Source of the DNA: Acidobacteriota bacterium
GTDB lineage: Bacteria; Acidobacteriota; Terriglobia; Terriglobales; Acidobacteriaceae
Reading direction: 5' to 3'
NCBI GenBank assembly: GCA_016196065.1
Contig: JACPYL010000010.1
Location: 992,001 to 1,056,000 of the forward strand
DNA: 64,000 bases
The translations under genes were made by a program, and so were the position numbers. Numbering within the stretch: the stretch's first letter is position 1; each line of letters starts with the position of its first letter. This document shows positions 44,598-53,456 of the stretch, in pieces. The notes under the pieces are model-generated. The model ran no database searches. It was not told where the DNA came from and was given only the letters and a program-made list of their open reading frames with translations.

Positions 44598-47500
44598 ATG
44601 AAAAGTGTGTTTGATGCGAGAAACCAATCCACCGAGAAATGCGTCCCGAAGCAGAGTGCTCGTCGTGCTACAACTGTTCTCGGAAATAGACTGCGCTGCC
44701 TCCTGCCGATAGCCATGTTTTTTTGCGCTGCCGCAACTGTGCTGGCTGCCGCGCCCGGGTTCAAGCAGGAAAAGGATAATCAAGCGAACTCCGGGAACAC
44801 GAGCAGGGTGACGTTTTCCGCGCCCATCTCGTCTGGAAATCTTATTGCGGTCTATCTCATTTGGGACAATACGGGAAGCGCTTCGGTTTCTGATTCTTTG
44901 GGGAACAGTTACACCAGTGCCGTCGTGCCGACTCGATGGTCCAATAGCAGGTACAGCACCCAGATTTTCTATACGATCAGCGCGAGCAGTGGTATCGATT
45001 CGGTAACGGCCACATTTGCGACGAGACTCAGTCAGTTCGGCATTATCTACGCGCACGAATACACCGGGATCCGCGCAACCGCACCAATCGATGTGACTGC
45101 CGCTGCAGTCGGAACGTCCGGCTCTCTTTCCAGCGGGTCGGCCACTACCCTAAACGACAACGATCTGCTTTTTGCGGGAGGAGTATCGGCAAATCGTGTG
45201 ACGGGCGCAGGCGCCGGCTATACCGCGCGCTCGAACGCGCAAGCCAACATCACCGAGGACAGAGTGGTTTCTGTCAAAGGTTCCTACAGCGCGACGGCAA
45301 GCAACAGTGGTGGCGCGTGGGCGATGCAGTTGGTCGCCTTTAAGGGCCTGGCGGCAGGGGACACCACACCTCCTACGGTGCCGACCGGCCTTAACACGAC
45401 CGTCCTGTCCCCGACGCAAATCAACTTGTCGTGGAATGCTTCCAGCGACCCTGACAATCCCTCGAGTCAGTTGAGCTACAGCATCTATCGGAACGGCACT
45501 CGCGTTTCTACCACGGCAGCGGGTGTGATCTCGTGGACAGATTCCGGTCTCTCTCCCTCCACCACATACACATATACGGTTTCTGCCGCCGATCCAGCTG
45601 GCAACGTTTCGGCGCAATCCGCCCCCGTGCAGGCGACAACACCGCCTGCATCGGACACGACCCCACCGACGGTTCCGGCCAATCTTGCGTTGACAGGTAC
45701 AACGGCATCGACGGTTTCCCTGGCGTGGAACGCCAGTACCGACAATGTTGGCGTGGCCGGATACAAGATTTTTCGCAGTGGAACGCAAGTGGGCTCGACG
45801 GGAGCGGTTTCCTATACCGATACCGGCCTTGCGGCCTCAACGACCTATTCTTATACCGTGTCCGCCTTTGACGCGACTGGGAACAATTCAGCGCAGAGTG
45901 CTCCGGTAAGCGCCACCACAGCGACGCCGGATACCCAAGCCCCAACCGTTTCCATCACGTCTCCTGCCAATAATCAGACCGTTTCCGGTGCTTTTACAAT
46001 CACCGCGAATGCAGCGGATAATGTGGGAGTTGTCGGAGTCCAGTTTCAGCTTGACGGGAACAGTCTGGGCGCCGAAAACCCCTCACCGCCGTATTCCATC
46101 ACGTGGGACACCACACAGACTGCAAATGGTTCCCATGTCTTGACCGCCGTGGCGCGAGATGCGGCAGGCAATAAGACCAGTTCGTCGCCGGTAACCGTTA
46201 CGATCAACAACAACTTCCCTAGACCCTACAGCACTACGTTCCCGCTCACGGAGAGTCCCATATCCGAGGGCGGCAACTGGATGAGCGCGATGGCCGGAAC
46301 TCGTGGAAATCTTTGGAGCGACGTGTATACCTCCAGCCATTTCGCCTATGGTCCAGCACTGCCAACGCAGTTCGGTGATCCTACGGCTATGCTCGCTGGA
46401 AGCTGGACTCCAGATCAGAGTGCGCAGGCGACGGTCCGTGTAGTCACCCCACACAGTGACTGCTGCCATGAAGTCGAAATACGTCTACGTACGGCAATGG
46501 GACCCAACTCGATCACGGGATACGAAATCAATTGCAGCGTTGCGACGGCGAACCCCTACGTCCAGGCAGTACGGTGGAACGGACCCAACGGCGACTTCAC
46601 CTATATTGGGTCCGCAAATACGAACTGCGTGGACGGGGATGTACTCAATGCAAGCATAATAGGAAGCACAATTTCCGTTTACAAGAACGGGATTTTGCTT
46701 TTCATCGCCAACGATTCCACATTTACGAGTGGAGCGCCCGGCATTGGCTTCTACCAGGCGGGCAGCGGCAACTTCAATGATTTTGGTTTTTCCAGCTTCA
46801 CAGCCTCGGACGGGTCCACGAACGATACATCGCCTCCATCGGTTCCCGCCAACCTCGCTGCAAGTCCTTTTTCTCCCTCCGAGATTGATCTGGCCTGGAC
46901 TGCTTCAACGGACAACGTCGGAGTGGCGGGTTATCAGGTGTTCCGCGATAACGTTCCAAGAGGGACCAGTACGACTGCCAGTTTTTCTGACAAGACCGTG
47001 TTTCCCAATATTCAATACACGTACGCTGTGTCCGCCTTCGATGCGGCCGGAAATGTATCAGATCAATCCTCGCCAGTGGTCGCACAGACGTCGTTCGGGT
47101 CCGACACAACACCTCCCTCTGTTCCGGCCAACCTGCAGACGTCGAAAGTGACGTCGACCACTTTGACCCTTACCTGGTCCGCGTCGACTGACAATGTTGC
47201 GGTTGCGGGCTATTGGATATTCCGGAACGGTGCTCAGGTAGGCACCATAACCACGGCCACGAGTTTCGTCGATACGGGCCTAACCCCGTCGACGACCTAT
47301 TCTTACACGATCGCTGCATATGACACTTCCAACAATGTCTCCGCCCAATCCCAGTCGATAACCGTGACCACTGCACCTCTGGCGATGACTCCCCCATCCA
47401 TCGTTCAAGTGAATCAAAATCAAATCGCCAGTGGATCGAGCACCTCGGTCACGTTCAACACTCCGACGGTTGCGGGGAATACGATTGTGGTCTATGTGAT

Positions 47501-47993
47501 CTGGAACAACGCGGGCAACGTTACTGTGACGGATTCTCGCGGTAATACTTTTGTCAGCGTCAGCGCACCAGTGATCTGGAGCAGCGGAAACAGCGCGCAG
47601 ATTTTCTATGCTTCAGGTATTGCCGGGGGGGCGGACACAGTGACTGCTGCGTTTCGTACTCCTGTAACCAATTTTGGTGTTGTATACGTACACGAATACG
47701 CCGGAATCAGCGTAAGCAGTCCGGTCGATCTCACGGCCTCCGCGACAGGGTCTTCGGGCTCATTGAACAGCGGGGCCATCACTACCACTGGTGCGAATGA
47801 ATTGATCTTTGGTGCTGGCGTCTCAGATAACTCGGTAACTGCTGTCGGGTCGGGTTTCAGCTCGCGAGATCTGGCATACGGCAACGTTACGGAAGATCAG
47901 GTTGCAGCTTCAATTGGCTCCTATGCCGCCACCGCCACGCACAATGGCAGGATATGGGGCATACAGGTAGTGGCGTTCCGCCCCGCTCAGTGA
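44598..47993 (+). CDS. Large secreted multidomain protein with duplicated terminal domains
   Basis: An exported protein of 1131 aa with a long N-terminus and a signal segment (about residues 32-51). Domains in order: a beta-rich domain of about 200 residues (53-252), two FnIII domains (about 254-350 and 352-440, each starting DTTPPTVP), an Ig-like domain (about 442-538), one jelly-roll-like domain (541-740) shared with two other proteins here, two more FnIII domains (about 742-833 and 835-928), and a second copy of the first domain (930-1131). The terminal copies share W(D/N)N-x-G, HEY(A/T)GI, TED and W-(A/G)-(M/I)-Q features. Possibly an adhesin or a glycan-binding scaffold. There is no PEP-CTERM tail or other anchor. 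Confidence 0.82.
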   Translation: MKSVFDARNQSTEKCVPKQSARRATTVLGNRLRCLLPIAMFFCAAATVLAAAPGFKQEKDNQANSGNTSRVTFSAPISSGNLIAVYLIWDNTGSASVSDSLGNSYTSAVVPTRWSNSRYSTQIFYTISASSGIDSVTATFATRLSQFGIIYAHEYTGIRATAPIDVTAAAVGTSGSLSSGSATTLNDNDLLFAGGVSANRVTGAGAGYTARSNAQANITEDRVVSVKGSYSATASNSGGAWAMQLVAFKGLAAGDTTPPTVPTGLNTTVLSPTQINLSWNASSDPDNPSSQLSYSIYRNGTRVSTTAAGVISWTDSGLSPSTTYTYTVSAADPAGNVSAQSAPVQATTPPASDTTPPTVPANLALTGTTASTVSLAWNASTDNVGVAGYKIFRSGTQVGSTGAVSYTDTGLAASTTYSYTVSAFDATGNNSAQSAPVSATTATPDTQAPTVSITSPANNQTVSGAFTITANAADNVGVVGVQFQLDGNSLGAENPSPPYSITWDTTQTANGSHVLTAVARDAAGNKTSSSPVTVTINNNFPRPYSTTFPLTESPISEGGNWMSAMAGTRGNLWSDVYTSSHFAYGPALPTQFGDPTAMLAGSWTPDQSAQATVRVVTPHSDCCHEVEIRLRTAMGPNSITGYEINCSVATANPYVQAVRWNGPNGDFTYIGSANTNCVDGDVLNASIIGSTISVYKNGILLFIANDSTFTSGAPGIGFYQAGSGNFNDFGFSSFTASDGSTNDTSPPSVPANLAASPFSPSEIDLAWTASTDNVGVAGYQVFRDNVPRGTSTTASFSDKTVFPNIQYTYAVSAFDAAGNVSDQSSPVVAQTSFGSDTTPPSVPANLQTSKVTSTTLTLTWSASTDNVAVAGYWIFRNGAQVGTITTATSFVDTGLTPSTTYSYTIAAYDTSNNVSAQSQSITVTTAPLAMTPPSIVQVNQNQIASGSSTSVTFNTPTVAGNTIVVYVIWNNAGNVTVTDSRGNTFVSVSAPVIWSSGNSAQIFYASGIAGGADTVTAAFRTPVTNFGVVYVHEYAGISVSSPVDLTASATGSSGSLNSGAITTTGANELIFGAGVSDNSVTAVGSGFSSRDLAYGNVTEDQVAASIGSYAATATHNGRIWGIQVVAFRPAQ

Positions 47994-48350
47994 CTATCTA
48001 TGTAGCCTGCCATCTATTGAAGGACCGACAACGGGGAAGACTCGCCCACAACCAGATTCGGGTCCTGAGCACAAGAGGCAAAAAATACTGCCGAACGTGC
48101 TATCAAGGGTCCCGATGTGCAATCGGACTCTCTCTCGACCGTATCGGCTAACTTTTGGTTTCGAAACCTCTGCGGGACGCAGGCATTCTTTAGGACCAGT
48201 GCTGGCCAAAGCATGCTAGCCTTCTTGAGGAGCCGGGTGGTTTCGGCCAGCGGCAGACGATCCGACCATATGAAGAGCTATCGCGAAGACTGCTCCAGGA
48301 CGTCGATGCCCCTAGCTGTTTAGGCGTGACATCAAGAAGTTCAAATACTT
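47994..48350 (+). other. Intergenic stretch, nothing recognised
   Basis: About 357 bases between the large secreted protein and the ATP-grasp gene. No promoter, terminator hairpin or coding potential could be supported. Short open frames look random. Confidence 0.6.
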
Positions 48351-49583
48351 GTGTCTAGTTCACAACCAACGGTATTGCTGGTCGCAACAACCCGCTGGTT
48401 TCCGGCGGCTCGGCTTGCAATGGCGCTTGCGGACGCCGGTTTTCGAGTGGAAGCTTTTTGTCCAGCGGGCCATCCTGTCACTAAAACGAGCGCAGTACGC
48501 GCGACCATCCGATATCGCCCGCTGTTACCGCTTAAGTCACTCCAACATGCGATCGAAGCAACCCACCCTCACTTAGTGATTCCCGCTGACGACTTGGCGG
48601 TCCGTCATCTCCACGCCCTTCATCAACGAGACCTACAACGCGGTGCAAGTGAGGCTCGTTCCGCGCTCCTGATAGAACGTTCAATTGGTTCGCCGGAGAG
48701 CTTTCCCATCTTGTCGGACAGGGCTGCTTCCATGCGAGTGGCCGAGGAGGAGGGTGTCAGAGTTCCTGAGACCCACGCTCTTCACTCTGTGGACGATCTC
48801 AAGAAGTGGGTTGAACGTATGGGCCTTCCCACGGTCCTCAAGGCAAATGGAACCTCCGGGGGTGATGGAGTGCGGGTTGTTCGAACGATGAAAGAAGCCG
48901 AACTGGCTTTCCAGGCTTTGCAAGCGCCTCCGCTCATTGCCCGGGCTTTGAAACGGGCAGTTATCGATCACAATTGGTCCTTGGTACAGCCATCGCTGCT
49001 CCGACGCCGATCGGTTGTTAATGCGCAGAAATTTGTGGACGGATGTGAAGGGACTAGCGTAGTCGTCTGCTGGGAGGGAGCAGTGCTGGCTTCGCTCCAC
49101 TTTGAGGTCATTCAGAAGCGAGACGCGGCGGGCCATGCTACGGTCGTGCGTTTCATGGAGAATGAAGAAATGTCTGATGCAGCGAGCCGAATCGCCCGAC
49201 GCTTGCGGCTCTCCGGAATACACGGGCTTGACTTCATGTTGGAAGCTGACACGCGGAAGCCATACATGATTGAAATCAATCCGCGTGTCACGCAACTCTG
49301 CCACCTCACGCTTGGGCTGGGACACGATGTTCCGGCAGCCTTGTTGGAGGCGCTGTCCGGGAAGACCGTGGCGCCTTCTCCAAAGCTGACCGACCATGAC
49401 ACCATCGCACTATTCCCGCAGGAGTGGATCCGCGATCCGCAGAGTTCGTTTCTGCGTTCCGCGTATCAAGATGTTCCGTGGCAAGAGCCCGGGCTGATGG
49501 AAGCCTGTGTCCGCAGCAGCAGAAAACAGCGAGGTTGGCATCGCCCAGGGAAATCGATGGATGCTAAACAGAGGAGTTCGTAA
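48351..49583 (+). CDS. ATP-grasp ligase-like protein, copy 2
   Basis: A 410-residue ATP-grasp enzyme. The pre-ATP-grasp part begins TVLLVATTRWFPAARLAMAL. The ATP site includes TVLKANGTSGGDGVRVV near residue 165 and the metal/ATP block LDFMLEADTRKPYMIEINPR near residue 305, with Glu and Asn in the expected places. It is of the same general type as the protein at 37530 but clearly divergent. The GTG start at 48351 is the first in frame. Its stop overlaps the following FAD gene (TAATG). Joining an amino acid or acyl group to an amine is likely; substrate unknown. Confidence 0.8.
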   Translation: MSSSQPTVLLVATTRWFPAARLAMALADAGFRVEAFCPAGHPVTKTSAVRATIRYRPLLPLKSLQHAIEATHPHLVIPADDLAVRHLHALHQRDLQRGASEARSALLIERSIGSPESFPILSDRAASMRVAEEEGVRVPETHALHSVDDLKKWVERMGLPTVLKANGTSGGDGVRVVRTMKEAELAFQALQAPPLIARALKRAVIDHNWSLVQPSLLRRRSVVNAQKFVDGCEGTSVVVCWEGAVLASLHFEVIQKRDAAGHATVVRFMENEEMSDAASRIARRLRLSGIHGLDFMLEADTRKPYMIEINPRVTQLCHLTLGLGHDVPAALLEALSGKTVAPSPKLTDHDTIALFPQEWIRDPQSSFLRSAYQDVPWQEPGLMEACVRSSRKQRGWHRPGKSMDAKQRSS

Positions 49584-50773
49584 TGCAGGAAATTGCGATC
49601 ATTGGCGCAGGTCCGTACGGACTCTCGATAGCGGCTCACTTGCGGCAACGTGGCATGCCGTTTCGTATCTTTGGCCCGCCGATGGATACGTGGCTGTCGC
49701 ACATGCCCAGGGGAATGTTCCTTAAGTCGGATGGTTTCGCTTCCAATCTTTCAGATCCGGACGGCGCCTACACCCTGAAGAAATTTTGTGAAGAGAAAGG
49801 AATCGCCTACGCAGATATGGGGCTCCCGGTGCGTCTCGAAACCTTTTGCGCCTACGGACTCGCCTTTCAGAATCGAATGGTACCCAACCTGGAAAACAGG
49901 CTGGTCGTCGGACTGGATCGCACTCAAGGTGGATTTTCAATCCAGCTCGAAAATGGGGAAACGTGCGTTGCAAAGCGCGTCGTACTCGCGGTGGGAATTA
50001 CTCACTTCGAAAATCTGCCGTCGAACCTGGCGCAACTGCCGGCCCAATTTCTATCCCACAGCGCCCGGCACATCGAAGTTGAACCATTTAGAGGACGGAA
50101 TATCGTCGTGATGGGCGGCGGCGCATCGGCGTTGGACATAGCCGGACTGCTCTATGAAGCGGGCGCGAAAGTCCAACTCATTGCCCGCAAACAAGCTCTG
50201 AACTTTCATAGCAAGCCCGGTCCGACGCCGCGATCAAGGTGGCGGAAGCTCCGGCATCCCGACTCCGGAATCGGCCCTGGCATGCGGTTGCGGTTCTTCG
50301 CGAATGCTCCGTGGGCCTTTCAATATCTTCCTCAGTCACTACGCCTGAAAGCGGTGCAGAGGGTGCTCGGTCCTTCGGGCGGATATTTCACTCGCGATAT
50401 GGTCCTTGGGAAAGTGCCCCTGCTGCTTGGCTACACAGTGGAGCGGGCTGAAGTTCAGGGGGACGGTGTTCACCTTCACCTGCGGTCGCTCGACGGATCA
50501 GTGAAGGAAGTCCTGACCGAGCATGTCATCGCCGCGACCGGATATCGGGTTGACCTCGAAAAGCTAAATTTCGTGGCCAAGGAACTTCGCTCGCAAATTC
50601 GCGCCGTAAACGGCGCACCCGTTCTGCGGTCGAATTTTGAATCGTCAGTGCCAGGGTTGTATTTCGCTGGAATCGCCGCCGCAAACACCTTTGGACCGGT
50701 GATGCGGTTCGCGTTTGGCGCGGGGTTTGCCGCCCGGCGGATATCGCAGTCTCTCGAGAAGGCTGTCACGTAA
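49583..50773 (+). CDS. FAD-dependent oxidoreductase (FMO/N-hydroxylase-like), copy 2
   Basis: A flavoprotein of 396 aa, homologous to the one at 36286. FAD motif IAIIGAGPYGLSIAAHL is at the N-terminus, the second nucleotide motif is VVMGGGASALDIAGLL near residue 175, and a late GIAAANTFGPVMRFAFG matches GATAARSFGPLLYFVAG of copy 1. The ATG overlaps the ATP-grasp stop. The gene order is reversed relative to copy 1 (ATP-grasp first). It converges with the glycosyltransferase gene on the other strand, 33 bases away. Confidence 0.8.
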   Translation: MQEIAIIGAGPYGLSIAAHLRQRGMPFRIFGPPMDTWLSHMPRGMFLKSDGFASNLSDPDGAYTLKKFCEEKGIAYADMGLPVRLETFCAYGLAFQNRMVPNLENRLVVGLDRTQGGFSIQLENGETCVAKRVVLAVGITHFENLPSNLAQLPAQFLSHSARHIEVEPFRGRNIVVMGGGASALDIAGLLYEAGAKVQLIARKQALNFHSKPGPTPRSRWRKLRHPDSGIGPGMRLRFFANAPWAFQYLPQSLRLKAVQRVLGPSGGYFTRDMVLGKVPLLLGYTVERAEVQGDGVHLHLRSLDGSVKEVLTEHVIAATGYRVDLEKLNFVAKELRSQIRAVNGAPVLRSNFESSVPGLYFAGIAAANTFGPVMRFAFGAGFAARRISQSLEKAVT

Positions 50774-50806
50774 AATCTCCGCGACGCTTCCGAACGGTGA
50801 CGACGG

Positions 50807-51754
50807 TCATACTTGCCCAAGATTGCCTACGACGTTCTCTTCGCGTTTACGCCTTGGCAAGATTCTGCACGCGGTAAGAGTCAATAACCGCAAAGTCTGC
50901 CTTGCAACCAGGAGAACGAATGCTGCTCGTCCAATGGACTTAGTTTTGGAAATCCTCCAGATGGAGCGCAGCATCCCGAATCTCTCGCGATGGTTCATGA
51001 GAACCTTTATGCCCAAAGTTGAAATAATGGCGTGCGTCGGAGCCTCCAGCAGGGCAGAGCGAACCGTCCTGCGCAGAACTCCCAGAACCGACAGATTGAT
51101 CGGATGACGGACGGCGGCAGCCCGGACAAAAAAAGGCAATTGATTCCGTCGCATCAAGTTGGCCAACAGAAGCGAATCCTCGGCGCGCAGCGCGCGCTCA
51201 TCAAATAGACCTGTCTCTACATCGACACAGGAACGCCGAACAGCGAACCCGGCAGTGTTCATGTATCGAATGCAGCCATCCGGTTGGAGAAGAAAGCTCT
51301 GCGTGGCGATCAGACGCAAGTCCTCAGCCTTTCCGGGCAGGTTGGATCGCACTCCCGCCAAACAAAGCTGAAAGTAGCCGCACGAGGGGGACGCCGCGAT
51401 GCATGCGCCCAATGCGGCGAAGCAATGATCTTCGAGGATGCAATCGGCGTCAGTGAAGACCAGAATCTCGCCGACCGATTGTCGAATCCCATGATTTCTG
51501 GCTGCCGCCGGTCCAAGATGCGGCTGCCGTAGGATTTTCCAACGATACTTCTGCATCCACTCGAGGATGGATGCAGGCGCATTGTGTGTACTGCCGTCAT
51601 CGACAACAATGACTTCAAAACTGAATGCCTTGGTCTGTGCAGCCAGTGATTGCAGGCAGTTCGCCAGCGGCGCCCAATCGTTGTAAACCGCGATGATGAC
51701 GCTCGCGAATAGCCGGTTCGCCTGTTGGACATCCGGGTCGGCTGCGGATGGCAT
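50807..51754 (-). CDS. Glycosyltransferase family 2 (minus strand)
   Basis: A GT-A enzyme of 315 aa with ASVIIAVYNDWAPLANCLQSL at the N-terminus, DDGSTHN near residue 52, and FTDADC near residue 98 as the metal motif. It has a basic C-terminal region. It follows the carrier-thioesterase gene in the same direction by 27 bases, so the two probably form a small operon. Could act on a lipid or peptide-linked product rather than the main glycan. Confidence 0.86.
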   Translation of the reverse strand: MPSAADPDVQQANRLFASVIIAVYNDWAPLANCLQSLAAQTKAFSFEVIVVDDGSTHNAPASILEWMQKYRWKILRQPHLGPAAARNHGIRQSVGEILVFTDADCILEDHCFAALGACIAASPSCGYFQLCLAGVRSNLPGKAEDLRLIATQSFLLQPDGCIRYMNTAGFAVRRSCVDVETGLFDERALRAEDSLLLANLMRRNQLPFFVRAAAVRHPINLSVLGVLRRTVRSALLEAPTHAIISTLGIKVLMNHRERFGMLRSIWRISKTKSIGRAAFVLLVARQTLRLLTLTACRILPRRKREENVVGNLGQV

Positions 51755-51781
51755 AAAGAGGTTGATCCTCGGTGCGCTGGG

Positions 51782-52897
51782 TTACCGTTTCAGATTTCCT
51801 GATCCCTGCTGTGCCTTTGTGGTTTCATTGTCCTCTATCGTCCCGCCGGAAAGCTTTGGAAAATTCTCGTCGTCATATTCGCTGAGGTAGCGGGTGAGCA
51901 CAGAGGCAAGGCCTTCAAATTCGGTGGTAGCGATGTCGAGATGATCCCCGGGGATGACATCGACTACAAGTTCAGAAATGAGCTTGCTCCAGACCGCCGC
52001 CGGGTCTCCAGGGAAGAAAGACTTGATCTCTGTGGTGACGAACTTTACTTTGCTCGGGTAAAAGCGAGGCTGATACCTCTCATAGGCCGCATACGCTTTT
52101 TGCTTGACCCACGGAACCGTCTGAGCGAACGTCACCCGGGAATTGTCGCCGGGATCGCCGACTTCATGCTTCGGCCCGCCCATGTGCAATATCCCCTTGA
52201 TACGGCTCGTGAAATAGGAGGGAACGCTGGGGAGGGGCAACTCCCGCATGACATTGACATGGCCCTTGACTCGTTGGACAAACAGGCGTCGGCGAAGGTC
52301 ACGCGAGAGATATCGCGGGTGAGGATAGGCATCCAACAAAACCAGCAGACCAACCGCCTCCTTCTTTTCTAAGAGTATCTGCGCCATTTCGAGCGCCACC
52401 ATACCACCAAACGAGTAACCGATCAGGATGTAGGGACCGTTTTGCCAACGCTCGCGAAGAGAGTCGACATAGAACCGGGCCATGTCTTCGACGCGCTCCA
52501 AGGGTTGCTCCTGTCCGTCGATCCCCGGAGCCTGCATTCCGTAAATGGCATGTCTGGTGCAAATATGCTTGGCAAGTTTGAAGAACTGGACGTTGCCGCT
52601 GAGGCCAGGCGCAATGAACACCGGAGCCTCCTCGTCGCCGTTCTTGATCTGGACAGCGCTGTTGAAGAGGGGAGGGCTGGGCTGCTCCAAAACGGCAGCG
52701 AGAGCGGTGATGGTGGGGGCGTGGCCGATCGTGGCACTGGGGATCAGACGGCCGTAGGTTTGAGCGATCTCGGAAAAGAGTTGGTCGGCCAACGGGTCGG
52801 TACCGCCGAGTTCGAAAAAGTTCTCGTCAGGGCCTATGGGCGACCGCTGCAGCACACGCTGCCAAATCGAGGTAAGGTTTTCGATTGTAGTGAGCAT
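51782..52897 (-). CDS. Carrier-protein/thioesterase fusion with a non-canonical carrier site
   Basis: The protein of about 371 aa joins an acyl/peptidyl-carrier-like domain (about residues 1-75) to a type I thioesterase domain. The thioesterase has GYSFGG with the catalytic Ser and a late GDHLDI with the His. In carriers the phosphopantetheine Ser sits in LGGHSLLA or LGGDSLLA. Here the same place reads LGGTDPLAD, with Asp instead of Ser, so prosthetic-group loading should be impossible. The start at 52897 was preferred to a GTG at 53011 because the extra 38 residues overlap the remnant at 52985-53153. The thioesterase may release or transfer an acyl group. Confidence 0.8.
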   Translation of the reverse strand: MLTTIENLTSIWQRVLQRSPIGPDENFFELGGTDPLADQLFSEIAQTYGRLIPSATIGHAPTITALAAVLEQPSPPLFNSAVQIKNGDEEAPVFIAPGLSGNVQFFKLAKHICTRHAIYGMQAPGIDGQEQPLERVEDMARFYVDSLRERWQNGPYILIGYSFGGMVALEMAQILLEKKEAVGLLVLLDAYPHPRYLSRDLRRRLFVQRVKGHVNVMRELPLPSVPSYFTSRIKGILHMGGPKHEVGDPGDNSRVTFAQTVPWVKQKAYAAYERYQPRFYPSKVKFVTTEIKSFFPGDPAAVWSKLISELVVDVIPGDHLDIATTEFEGLASVLTRYLSEYDDENFPKLSGGTIEDNETTKAQQGSGNLKR

Positions 52898-52984
52898 GGT
52901 CGATCTGAGTGCGAGTGGCCCCGTGTCGTCAATCATTCGCACCGCACGCTTGAAGAAGATGTTAGCCGAATTCGACCCATAAGA

Positions 52985-53153
52985 GAAAGGTATGGCAGTT
53001 ACTGCCGTCACTATTGGATCGGGGTGAGCACATGACGGGACGGCAATCTGCCTATCTTATTGAGGACTTGCGGGCCGGCAACCAGGGCTCCTAGCTGCTA
53101 AGTGCCCTGCGACCAATGGCTGGGCGATGCAGATGGTGGCGCTCAAACTGTGA
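52985..53153 (+). pseudogene. Remnant of the terminal domain of the 44598 protein
   Basis: On the plus strand, fragments of the C-terminal end of the duplicated domain can be read: VTIGSG, then after a stop SAYLIEDLRAGNQGS, then with a one-base gap AAKCPATNGWAMQMVALKL and a TGA at 53151. These correspond to VTAVGSG, NITEDRVVSVKGSY and SNSGGAWAMQLVAFKGL of the intact copies. The WAMQMVALK match is strong. No complete gene exists here. The remnant overlaps the upstream side of the carrier-thioesterase gene. Confidence 0.68.
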
Positions 53154-53225
53154 CCAACTGGCACAATGCGATCACCGTGCCAAACGACCACGTCTTGTGC
53201 AGCGTCAGGCATCCACTCACGAACA

Positions 53226-53456
53226 CTAGTATGTTGAGTGTTGCCTGCTGTGGCAGGTAGCGCAGAGTGTGATGAGATTGGGCTCTACGTCACCTCCTGA
53301 ATGGCTTCGATACGTGAGGTGATGTACATGAAGGCTCTGCATGCTCCCGCAGGATTGGCATCGCCAATTGTCTCGCTCGAGGATCTGTCGATGCAGAGCG
53401 AGGTAACTCTTATCGTCAAGCTTAGACCGCGGGTCTTTGGGTGGGATTTTCTTCAT
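53226..53456 (-). CDS. Small HNH endonuclease-like protein
   Basis: A 76-residue protein that is almost only an HNH fold: RQILERDNWRCQSCG with the first Cys pair, then LHVHHLTYRSHSGGDVEPNLITLCATCH with the HH, N and second Cys pair. Free-standing HNH proteins of this size nick or cut DNA, but many are uncharacterised. The ATG at 53456 was chosen because the frame further upstream is not HNH-like. It overlaps the small gene at 53422 in the same direction. Confidence 0.75.
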   Translation of the reverse strand: MKKIPPKDPRSKLDDKSYLALHRQILERDNWRCQSCGSMQSLHVHHLTYRSHSGGDVEPNLITLCATCHSRQHSTY

